This document shows positions 1-5,337 of a stretch of 6,847 bases of DNA, piece by piece; position 1 is the stretch's first letter; every line of letters starts with the position of its first letter. Location: positions 1 through 6,847 of the forward strand of contig CALCGO010000363.1 of assembly GCA_937901055.1 (NCBI GenBank), written 5' to 3'. Origin of the DNA: an uncultured Rhodobacterales bacterium. Its GTDB lineage: Bacteria > Pseudomonadota > Alphaproteobacteria > Rhodobacterales > Rhodobacteraceae. A program made the position numbers and the translations under genes. The notes beneath the pieces are model-generated. The model was not told the origin of the DNA and ran no database searches. It saw only the letters and a list, made by a program, of their open reading frames with translations.

Positions 1-264
1 GCCTACTTCGGTGTCATTTTCGGTTTCGATCACCACGCCTTCGCGCTGCAATTGCTCAACGATAAAGCGGCCCATATGTTCGTCGCCGACGCCCGTGATC
101 ACCGCTGATTTCAGACCCAATCGCGCCGTGCCGCAGGCAATGTTGGTGGGCGAGCCACCAATGTATTTGTCAAAAGACCCCATGTCCTCTAACCGCCCGC
201 CAACCTGCGCGCCGTAAAGATCCACCGAGGAGCGGCCTATTGTAATCAGATCAAGAACACTCAA
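1..264 (-). CDS. iolC: 5-dehydro-2-deoxygluconokinase (IolC-like PfkB sugar kinase), N-terminal part only
   Basis: This is the first 88 codons of a PfkB/ribokinase-family kinase that runs off the left edge. IolC phosphorylates 5-dehydro-2-deoxy-D-gluconate in the cytoplasmic myo-inositol pathway. Seen: an N-terminal strand LDLITIGRSSVDLYG (about residues 4-18), then SFDKYIGGSPTNIA (30-43) and GLKSAVITGVGDEHMGRFI (50-68). The GGSPTNIA stretch and the following glycines fit PfkB signature 1 and the substrate-binding N-terminus. The GR-x(3)-DLYG and FDKYIGGSP-N pattern is closer to IolC than to ribokinase or KdgK. I place the start at a TTG (262-264) because it sits about 8 nt after a GGTGG ribosome-binding site (plus-strand ccacc, 271-275) and yields the expected N-terminus; no ATG fits. 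In this bacterial group IolC is often fused to a DUF2090 aldolase domain, which cannot be checked here. A 188-nt gap separates it from the upstream gene, so it may have its own promoter. Alternative: another PfkB sugar-acid kinase. Confidence 0.8.
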   Translation of the reverse strand, partial: MSVLDLITIGRSSVDLYGAQVGGRLEDMGSFDKYIGGSPTNIACGTARLGLKSAVITGVGDEHMGRFIVEQLQREGVVIETENDTEVG

Positions 265-452
265 TTTGTTCCACCTTCCCAACCAATGAGGACTTATGAG
301 GGGTACCCGCAAGGCGCGACGACCGAGGTTTGCCACATAGCGGATCTATACCTCGAAAATTTGGCACGGGAGCGTTACGGCAGAACCTCTACGCCGACGT
401 CCCCCGCGCCAAATCAAATTTCATGTTTCAGCGGCCAAACGCCATCAAACAG
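265..452. other. Intergenic gap between the TIM-barrel gene and iolC
   Basis: These 188 nt contain no gene I can support. Visible structure: a GGTGG ribosome-binding site for iolC at 271-275; two ATGAGG copies 10 bp apart (286-291 and 296-301); a GGGTACCC palindrome (301-308); and an interrupted inverted repeat in which cgaggt (324-329) plus atag (337-340) pair with ctat plus acctcg (346-355), leaving a 7-nt bulge. None is followed by a T run on the minus strand, so I do not call a terminator after the TIM-barrel gene. The length allows a separate iolC promoter, but I see no convincing -35/-10 pair; a TATAGA hexamer on the minus strand (plus-strand tctata, 345-350) lacks a good -35. Confidence 0.5.
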
Positions 453-1316
453 TTAAGCGTAAAGCTCTTTGAAAAGCCCAATACACTTGCGGAAGCCATC
501 TTCGAAATTGCCGTTTCCTGGATGGAACACGCTTTCGAAGCTGATGACACCGTCATAGCCATCCGCGCGCAGCGCATCAGCCATTGGCTGGAACTGATCC
601 GCAAGCTGGCCTTCCCCCATACGCTTCACTTCGAGCGTCGCGCGCGGGGTATCAACCTGCACATCCTTGATGTGGATATGGCCAAGATAGCCGTCCTTGG
701 CTTCTTCATATCCGGCCGGGTAGGCTTGTTCATGGCACCAAAAGTTGTTGGCCGGATCCCAGAGGATTTTCAACGTGCCCTTGGCATCCAGATCATCAAT
801 CAGCTTGCGGCCGGTATAGTTCGAATTGACCATCGTGCCATTGCCGGTTTCAACAACAAGTGTCACTCCGCCATCCTTGGCAACGTCAATCGCAGGGGCG
901 ATCAGGGGAAGCATTTTGTCCCATGCCCCATGGGCCACGTTCCATTTCTCAGCACCGCCACGACCCCACAGGATTTGCTCCTTCTTAGGTGTCATGATGC
1001 GCACCAATGGGCTGCCGACAACATGCGCCATGTCGATCACACGTTTTAGCGAATCCATATGTTTGGTGTGCAGTTCATCGCCCGGCACATTCGCGCCCGT
1101 CATCCCAGCAAAGATATGGCGCGAGAGGCAAGACACAGGCTTGCCGCGGTCGCGCAGCAACGTGTCGATCTCTTTGATTTCTTGTGCTGAATGATCGCCC
1201 ACTTCTGTATCGCCAACGAATTGCAGCTCCGCATATTCAAGGTCGAATTCATCCATCACATCGACGGTATGTTTCAAATCACGGCTGATGCCGTCGCAAA
1301 TTACACCTAGTTTCAT
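453..1316 (-). CDS. Sugar phosphate isomerase/epimerase-like TIM-barrel enzyme (xylose isomerase-like, AP_endonuc_2 fold)
   Basis: A 287-residue cytoplasmic protein of the xylose isomerase-like TIM-barrel superfamily, which includes ketose epimerases, hydroxypyruvate isomerase, IolE and IolI. Members usually bind a divalent metal through Glu, Asp, His and Glu at barrel strand ends. Those residues can be placed: E156 in LVVETGNG, D187 in ILWDPANN, H213 or H215 in GHIHIKD, and E261 in VISFESVF. A conserved-looking N-terminal strand MKLGVICDGIS and the SRH motif (65-67) also fit. The start at 1314-1316 is chosen over an upstream in-frame ATG at 1391 because AAGGA lies about 7 nt before it and the upstream option would overlap the dehydrogenase's C-terminus. 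The gene begins 13 nt after the dehydrogenase stop, so the two are almost certainly cotranscribed and act on linked intermediates. It does not look like canonical IolE. Substrate and exact reaction (isomerisation, epimerisation, dehydration) cannot be told from sequence. Confidence 0.85.
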   Translation of the reverse strand: MKLGVICDGISRDLKHTVDVMDEFDLEYAELQFVGDTEVGDHSAQEIKEIDTLLRDRGKPVSCLSRHIFAGMTGANVPGDELHTKHMDSLKRVIDMAHVVGSPLVRIMTPKKEQILWGRGGAEKWNVAHGAWDKMLPLIAPAIDVAKDGGVTLVVETGNGTMVNSNYTGRKLIDDLDAKGTLKILWDPANNFWCHEQAYPAGYEEAKDGYLGHIHIKDVQVDTPRATLEVKRMGEGQLADQFQPMADALRADGYDGVISFESVFHPGNGNFEDGFRKCIGLFKELYA

Positions 1317-1329
1317 CTGTTTGTCCTTT

Positions 1330-2217
1330 TTAGCGGTGCAGTTCAGCGCCGACGATTTCTTCCATGACCCGTGTGCAGACCCAATTGTCACCCTCGGGAT
1401 ATTTTGATTTGCCCTGATGGAAAATCTGCATCGCTGTTGAGGCCATCAAAAGCGGCACACCTAGCTCCTCAGCCATATTGAGCGAGATGGTCAGATCTTT
1501 GTGCATGGTGCCGATACCCGACCCAGTGCCTTCAAACTTACGGTCGATGATATTTTCCAGCGCGCCATTAGCCACACCGCAGCTGGCCCCCGAAGTCGAG
1601 AACACGTCGTACAATGCTTGGCCGGAAACACCGGCCTTTGCTGCTAAAGATGCCGCTTCAAAAGTTGCGCCGAAGATCGACCCAATCAGCGTTTGCAAAC
1701 AGGATTTCATTACCTGCCCGTCACCCGCACGTTCGCCAACCCGATGGATGGTTTTCGAGACCGCCTCCATAGCCGGCTGGTATTCATCCAAAACCTCCGG
1801 GGAACCCGCAGCCATCATAGTCAGTGTGCCGCCCTGTGCTCCGGGAAAACCGCCGGAAACAGGGCTGTCGATCAAATGAATTCCAGATCCTTCCATCGCG
1901 ACAGAAATCTCGCGCACCTCGGACGGTTTGATTGTCGCGGTCAGGATTACGGCACCGCCTTTGGGCATGTGAGAGATTAGACCGTCTTCGCCCAGAATTA
2001 CCGCCTTGGCTTGCCCGCCGTTCATCACCATGACGTAAACAATGTCTGCATTCTTTGCGACGTCGAAGACGCTGGACGCTGCATTGCCGCCCATCTCTTT
2101 CAACGCGCTCATCCGTGCGTCGCTCAGGTCAAATCCTGTTGTTTCGAACCCATTCTTAATCAGGTTTTTGGCCAGACCACTGCCCATATCCCCTAGTCCA
2201 ATTACACCTACGCGCAT
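1330..2217 (-). CDS. NAD(P)-dependent beta-hydroxyacid dehydrogenase (3-hydroxyisobutyrate dehydrogenase / L-threonate dehydrogenase type)
   Basis: A 295-residue cytoplasmic oxidoreductase, the usual length for this family, which oxidises a hydroxyl beside a carboxylate (3-hydroxyisobutyrate, tartronate semialdehyde, L-threonate and similar acids). Domain 1 is a Rossmann fold starting with VGVIGLGDMG (3-12). D30 at the end of strand two suggests NAD rather than NADP, an inference. The substrate loop DSPVSGGFPGA is at 117-127, and the catalytic Lys is K171 in GDGQVMKS. The all-helical C-terminal domain holds HKDL (239-242). The Asn normally 3-4 residues after the Lys is absent; L174 and Q175 stand there. 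The start at 2215-2217 has AAGGA about 8 nt upstream; ATGs at 2223 and 2265 would add residues before the Rossmann strand and are less likely. It follows dctM by 141 nt and precedes the TIM-barrel gene by 13 nt. The sugar-acid context favours a threonate-like substrate over valine catabolism, but this is unproven. Confidence 0.88.
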   Translation of the reverse strand: MRVGVIGLGDMGSGLAKNLIKNGFETTGFDLSDARMSALKEMGGNAASSVFDVAKNADIVYVMVMNGGQAKAVILGEDGLISHMPKGGAVILTATIKPSEVREISVAMEGSGIHLIDSPVSGGFPGAQGGTLTMMAAGSPEVLDEYQPAMEAVSKTIHRVGERAGDGQVMKSCLQTLIGSIFGATFEAASLAAKAGVSGQALYDVFSTSGASCGVANGALENIIDRKFEGTGSGIGTMHKDLTISLNMAEELGVPLLMASTAMQIFHQGKSKYPEGDNWVCTRVMEEIVGAELHR

Positions 2218-2358
2218 ATCCATCTTCCTTTTTCCGTCCGGCATCTTCACCGAAACGCGCTTCATTTTGGCGCCCGTACGGGCGTCTGCGAGCTGCGAGG
2301 GTTTCAGCGCGTTTGCGCCGGGCGGGTCCGTTAGACACCCCGCTGCCCGTAATCTTGT
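2218..2358. other. 141-nt gap between dctM and the dehydrogenase gene, with a perfect palindrome
   Basis: This is much longer than the 1-nt and 13-nt junctions elsewhere in the operon. It contains a perfect 14-bp palindrome CGCCCGTACGGGCG at 2271-2284 and a smaller GCGC-gttt-GCGC inverted repeat at 2307-2318. Neither is followed by a T run in the minus direction, so a terminator is not supported. The palindrome could be a protein-binding site, an mRNA-processing or stability element, or chance in a GC-rich stretch. The ribosome-binding site of the dehydrogenase (AAGGA) lies at the left end. A reading frame crossing the gap in the minus direction gives an Arg-rich, low-quality peptide and is not called. 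Confidence 0.45.
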
Positions 2359-3639
2359 TTAGTTTCCGTACACAGCACCTGGGATCCAAAGGACCAGTTG
2401 TGGAAACAGGCAAATCAGGATCAGGACCAGGACATTTGCCATCAGGAAGGGCGCCGTACCCAGAAATATCTTGCCAATAGGCAGTCGAGAAATCGCCGCG
2501 CAGACATTCAGGCAATTCCCCACCGGCGGCGTACAGGCACCAACAGCGAGACCCGAGATCATGACAACACCGAAATGAACGCCGGAAATTCCCATCTTCT
2601 CTGCAACAGGCAATAGTACAGGTGTCATCAACAAGATCGCAGGGCTGACGTCGATAAATGTCCCAGCCAACAAGATCAACAGCGCAGTCAAAAGAATGAA
2701 CCCGGTTGGACCAAGGCCAAAACCAGTGATAAAGTCACTGATCTGGTTTGGCACCCGCTCCAACGCCAGCACTGTGATGAATACCTGGCTAAAGGCGATG
2801 ATCATCATGATTTTCGACGACATGATAATCGCCTGACGCATCGCGGTGGGCAGTTCCTTGATCACCGAGAGTCCGACAAGGAAAAAGCCGATGATCAACC
2901 CATAGACAACAGCCGCGCCCGCGGTTTCCGTCGGGGTCACAAAACCAAAGACAACCGACCCCACAATCATGATCGGCATGATCAAAACAGGCGCTGAATT
3001 GCGCAGCTCTTGCCAAGCAGCCTTGAGGCTGAAAGGCACCACTTCTGTTGGATAGCCGTTGCGGCGGGCGAGATAAGCGATCACCAGCATCTGCATCAGG
3101 CCAACCATGATACCCGGAATGATGCCGCCTAGAAACAACTGCCCAATCGATTCCTCTGCCGCGATGGCATAGATGATCATTGGCACCGACGGCGGAATGA
3201 TCATCCCCATGGTTGAAGAGGCCACGGTGATCCCGGAAGCCACTTCGATGGGGTAACCGCGCTTGGTCATCTCGGGGATAAGAACTGCTCCGATAGAAGC
3301 AGTATCTGAAGCCGACGATCCCGAGATACCTCCAAAAATCATCGACGCCACTACGTTTACATGCCCAAGGCCGCCTTTGAAGCGACCGACAAAGAACATC
3401 GCGAGATCAAGCAGACGGCGCGTGATCCCGCCCGAATTCATCACCAGCCCCATCAGGATGAAGAAAGGCAGAGAGACCAGCGGATAGTTGTTGATGCCGG
3501 AAAAGAACCGTTGCACCACAAAGCCAAGCGCGGCGGGGCTTTCCAACATGAAATAGGCTACGGATGCCAAGCCCAAAGCATAGGCAACCGGCACACCGAT
3601 AAGCAAAAAGACGAAGAGTGACCCAAGGAGAATGAACAT
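2359..3639 (-). CDS. dctM: TRAP transporter large permease subunit, DctM family
   Basis: A 426-residue inner-membrane protein, the typical DctM size, which forms the Na+-coupled transport channel of tripartite ATP-independent periplasmic (TRAP) transporters. About 11-12 hydrophobic segments run the whole length. Family motifs in order: SLPFFILMG (56-64), GGISGSSASDTASIG (103-117), GYPIEVASG (128-136) with MGMIIPPSVPMIIYA (144-158), TPTETAGAA (235-243), GTFIDVSPA and MTPVLLPVA (326-346), and ACTPPVGNCLNV (368-379). The two related PP-containing hairpins reflect the family's internal inverted repeat. The start at 3637-3639 is preceded by GGAAGAC about 5 nt upstream, within the end of dctQ, with only 1 nt between the dctQ stop and this ATG, so translation is probably coupled. 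An in-frame ATG at 3678 would overlap dctQ and is rejected. No truncation or frameshift is visible. Confidence 0.96.
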   Translation of the reverse strand: MFILLGSLFVFLLIGVPVAYALGLASVAYFMLESPAALGFVVQRFFSGINNYPLVSLPFFILMGLVMNSGGITRRLLDLAMFFVGRFKGGLGHVNVVASMIFGGISGSSASDTASIGAVLIPEMTKRGYPIEVASGITVASSTMGMIIPPSVPMIIYAIAAEESIGQLFLGGIIPGIMVGLMQMLVIAYLARRNGYPTEVVPFSLKAAWQELRNSAPVLIMPIMIVGSVVFGFVTPTETAGAAVVYGLIIGFFLVGLSVIKELPTAMRQAIIMSSKIMMIIAFSQVFITVLALERVPNQISDFITGFGLGPTGFILLTALLILLAGTFIDVSPAILLMTPVLLPVAEKMGISGVHFGVVMISGLAVGACTPPVGNCLNVCAAISRLPIGKIFLGTAPFLMANVLVLILICLFPQLVLWIPGAVYGN

Positions 3640-3640
3640 A

Positions 3641-4144
3641 TTAGTCTTCCGGCATATAAAGTATGTCAGTGTTTTCACGGCCAGCGAGGGTAAGGATGAT
3701 CTTTACAAGGCTGAAAGCCACTGCAAGAGAGCAAGCGATCGGAACCACAACAAAAACATAAGACTGGCGCATGCCGAAGGGTTGCCAGATGTTGTTTCCG
3801 GGACCGGCGATCCAATCGATAGATAGATAAACAAGCGTTGCGTTTAGCGCCGCGATCAGCGCAAGCCCCAACACGTAAAGGCCAATCTTGATTGCGCGCG
3901 GCATGATGTCGATGAAAAAGGTGATCGCGATATGCTCACGCTTTGAAATTGCGACCGCGCCACCAATGGCGCTTGTGGTCAGGAAGGCGATTTTCACCAG
4001 TTCATCGACACCGTAGATCGCAGTGTCAAAGGGTCTCAGGATCACCTTTGTAACGACAATGATTAGGAAGACCGCAAACAAAATGACCATCACTGCTTCC
4101 AGTAGATAGGTCAAAATTCTATTGGCTCTTTCAAGTTGTTCCAT
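3641..4144 (-). CDS. dctQ: TRAP transporter small permease subunit, DctQ family
   Basis: A 167-residue inner-membrane protein with four predicted transmembrane helices (about 13-35, 48-66, 85-107 and 127-151), as expected for DctQ, which scaffolds the large subunit. The stretch GVDELVKIAFLTTSAIGGA (45-63) followed by SKREHIAI (67-74) is the most recognisable family signature, with its conserved Glu and the RxHI element. It sits between dctP and dctM, matching the standard TRAP order, and its TAA is separated from the dctM ATG by one base. The ribosome-binding region is unusual: instead of an AGGAGG-like sequence there is a run of eight G on the coding strand ending 4 nt before the ATG, and a strong hairpin lies just upstream of that. 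Expression therefore probably runs below dctP and depends on read-through of the hairpin. Confidence 0.95.
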   Translation of the reverse strand: MEQLERANRILTYLLEAVMVILFAVFLIIVVTKVILRPFDTAIYGVDELVKIAFLTTSAIGGAVAISKREHIAITFFIDIMPRAIKIGLYVLGLALIAALNATLVYLSIDWIAGPGNNIWQPFGMRQSYVFVVVPIACSLAVAFSLVKIILTLAGRENTDILYMPED

Positions 4145-4148
4145 TTTG

Positions 4149-4156
4149 CCCCCCCC
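4149..4156 (-). promoter_or_regulatory. G8 homopolymer in the ribosome-binding position of dctQ
   Basis: On the coding strand the sequence reads GTGGGGGGGGCAAAATG. The eight G can pair with the CCUCC of 16S rRNA using a G-U pair, so it may act as the Shine-Dalgarno. No better candidate exists between the hairpin and the ATG. Homopolymers of this length can change length by slippage; whether this one does is unknown. Confidence 0.45.
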
Positions 4157-4159
4157 ACT

Positions 4160-4198
4160 AAAAAGTTCGGGCCCAACGAAATTAGGCCCGAACCTTTT
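4160..4198 (-). terminator. Hairpin plus U tract between dctP and dctQ (attenuator or partial terminator)
   Basis: Plus-strand arm gttcgggcc (4165-4173) pairs perfectly with ggcccgaac (4185-4193), extended by one G-U pair and four A-T pairs to a 14-bp stem (4160-4173 with 4185-4198) around an 11-nt loop. On the minus strand the stem ends in TTTTT, the layout of a Rho-independent terminator. It starts 6 nt after the dctP stop and precedes dctQ in the same operon, so partial termination or 3'-end protection of the dctP mRNA is more likely than full termination. This fits the general need for far more binding protein than permease. Confidence 0.75.
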
Positions 4199-4204
4199 GC
4201 TATG

Positions 4205-5197
4205 TTAGTTACAGGATTGCGCAGCCGCACGAGCAGCGTCAACGTCAGCCTGGGAGAAGTGACCGGCATCGATCATCTGGGCATAGACCGGTGCAACAGC
4301 CTCCTGGAAACCAACCAGCGCTTCAGCATCAAGTGTATTGATCTCAACAAATGCCTTCATGTCGTCGATCACACTCGTTTCAGCTTCACGATACAAGGAG
4401 TCAGACATCGCAAGAGCTTCAACTGCGACTTCGTCAAAAATTTCCTGAAGATCAGCAGGCAATCCATCATACCATGCTTTGTTAACGATCAGCGGGTCAG
4501 GACCCGTCATGTGGTTTGTCAAAGACAAGTATTTCTGAACTTCGTGAACGTTATAGTCCCAGATGTTCTGTGGTGGGTTGTGCTGACCGTCGATCACGCC
4601 CTGCTGGAACGCCTGGTATGTTTCCCCAAACGGCATCGCGATTGGTACTGAACCAAGTGCAGTCCCCGTCGCGATCATCAGATCAGATTGTGGTTCGCGA
4701 ATTTTCAGACCAGCGAGGTCTTCGACCCTTGTGATAGGACGCACGTTGTTTGTATAGGCGCGGAAACCTTGGCTGATGCCAGTTGCTGGAATATGGTAAC
4801 CATTTTCTGCCGCACGCACTTCGATGCTGTCAGTGAAATCGCTGCCCACCAGACACTGCATTTCGTCCCAATTCGCAACAAGGAATGGCAACTGGTAGAT
4901 GTTGAACGCACCAGATGCATCGGCAAAGAAACCACCGCGTGTCCCTTGGATCAAACCAGAAGTAACCTGGTCCATCATTTCACGCTCGTTACCGATTGTA
5001 CCACCGAAGAAGTTTTCAACTTCGATACGGCCACCGGAACGTGTTTCTAGCTCGGTCTCAAAGAACATCATTGTTTGCGAGCGAATTGACGTGTCCGGCT
5101 GCGAGTTGCCATATTTGAAAGTAAAGTCCTGCGCACTTGCGGCCGTTCCCGCAAGTACAACACCAGCAACGGCAAAGAGTTTGGTAGATAGTTTCAT
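4205..5197 (-). CDS. dctP: TRAP transporter substrate-binding protein, DctP family
   Basis: A 330-residue periplasmic solute-binding protein that captures a carboxylate-bearing substrate and delivers it to DctQM. Residues 1-22 form a signal peptide: K2 and K6, a hydrophobic core LFAVAGVVLAGTA, and an ASA cleavage site, giving mature QDFTF. Family features: SGGRIEVENF with GGTIGNE (54-71), GFRAYTNNVRPI (144-155), GLKIREPQS (163-171) whose R167 is the Arg that usually salt-bridges the substrate carboxylate, FGETYQAFQQGVIDGQHNP (190-208) and W242. Two cysteines, C115 and C329, could form a disulfide (inference). The start at 5195-5197 is set by a strong GGAGG (plus-strand cctcc, 5203-5207) 5 nt upstream and by the signal peptide; the longer frame from 5275 is rejected. 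It is the first gene of the operon, divergent from the LacI regulator. The substrate is unknown; a sugar acid or other hydroxy acid is likely from the neighbours. Confidence 0.95.
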   Translation of the reverse strand: MKLSTKLFAVAGVVLAGTAASAQDFTFKYGNSQPDTSIRSQTMMFFETELETRSGGRIEVENFFGGTIGNEREMMDQVTSGLIQGTRGGFFADASGAFNIYQLPFLVANWDEMQCLVGSDFTDSIEVRAAENGYHIPATGISQGFRAYTNNVRPITRVEDLAGLKIREPQSDLMIATGTALGSVPIAMPFGETYQAFQQGVIDGQHNPPQNIWDYNVHEVQKYLSLTNHMTGPDPLIVNKAWYDGLPADLQEIFDEVAVEALAMSDSLYREAETSVIDDMKAFVEINTLDAEALVGFQEAVAPVYAQMIDAGHFSQADVDAARAAAQSCN

Positions 5198-5202
5198 GGT
5201 AT

Positions 5203-5207
5203 CCTCC
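5203..5207 (-). promoter_or_regulatory. Strong ribosome-binding site of dctP
   Basis: The coding strand reads GGAGGATACC then ATG, a near-consensus Shine-Dalgarno at 5-nt spacing. It fixes the dctP start and is the best site in the window, in line with high expression of the binding protein. Confidence 0.85.
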
Positions 5208-5211
5208 CTAA

Positions 5212-5261
5212 GAGCTAAAGCTCGGTGCAAACTGTCTATTTGCGAGGCGCGTAAATGCAAA
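5212..5261. promoter_or_regulatory. Candidate LacI-type operator region in the dctP leader
   Basis: Three half-sites alternate in orientation: GCAAA (5227-5231), TTTGC (5239-5243) and GCAAA (5257-5261). The first pair makes a 17-bp inverted repeat GCAAA-N7-TTTGC; the second makes TTTGC-N13-GCAAA. Next to them lies a near-perfect palindrome GAGCT-aa-AGCTC (5212-5223). TTTGC/GCAAA-type half-sites are common in LacI-family operators. Their position, downstream of a possible dctP -10 and in the gap shared with the divergent regulator, suits repression by the LacI protein. Which of the two repeats (if either) is bound is unknown. Confidence 0.4.
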
Positions 5262-5274
5262 GCAAAACACATCA

Positions 5275-5280
5275 TTTATA
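5275..5280 (-). promoter_or_regulatory. Candidate -10 element for the dctP operon
   Basis: The coding strand carries TATAAA (plus-strand tttata) about 78 nt before the dctP ATG. A transcript would begin near 5268, just upstream of the candidate operator. No good -35 hexamer lies 16-18 bp upstream, so the promoter may be weak, activator-assisted or elsewhere. Confidence 0.3.
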
Positions 5281-5319
5281 CACGATTGATGACTTTTGAG
5301 GTGTTGTTACTCTCAATTA

Positions 5320-5336
5320 ATGTGATATTGATGTGA
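5320..5336 (+). repeat. ATGTGA direct repeat 11 bp apart before the regulator start
   Basis: ATGTGA occurs at 5320-5325 and 5331-5336, one helical turn apart, immediately before the ATG at 5338. An overlapping inverted pair TCAAT (5313-5317) and ATTGA (5327-5331) also occurs. The spacing would suit a protein contacting one face of DNA, possibly for autoregulation. The stretch is AT-rich, so chance is plausible. Confidence 0.3.
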
Positions 5337-5337
5337 A

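Noticed and set aside
330..1049. Long plus-strand open frame of 239 codons
   Set aside because: It lies mostly opposite the TIM-barrel gene, which has a ribosome-binding site and metal-ligand motifs; the plus-strand peptide shows no family features.
453..1316. Calling the TIM-barrel gene iolE or iolI because iolC is adjacent
   Set aside because: The fold and metal ligands are shared by many enzymes, the N-terminus does not look like typical IolE, and gene proximity alone does not set the reaction.
2271..2284. Palindrome read as a transcription terminator after dctM
   Set aside because: A perfect palindrome without a loop and without a following T run on the minus strand is a poor intrinsic terminator.
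2156..2515. Minus-strand open frame bridging dctM, the gap and the dehydrogenase gene
   Set aside because: It overlaps two real genes out of frame and gives an Arg-rich, charged peptide without family features.
4136..4651. Plus-strand open frame of 171 codons beginning within dctQ and running across dctP
   Set aside because: It is antisense to two well-supported TRAP genes, has no ribosome-binding site and its peptide has no recognisable domain.
5198..5275. Longer dctP with 26 extra N-terminal residues
   Set aside because: The extension would bury the signal peptide and ignore the strong GGAGG just before the ATG at 5197.
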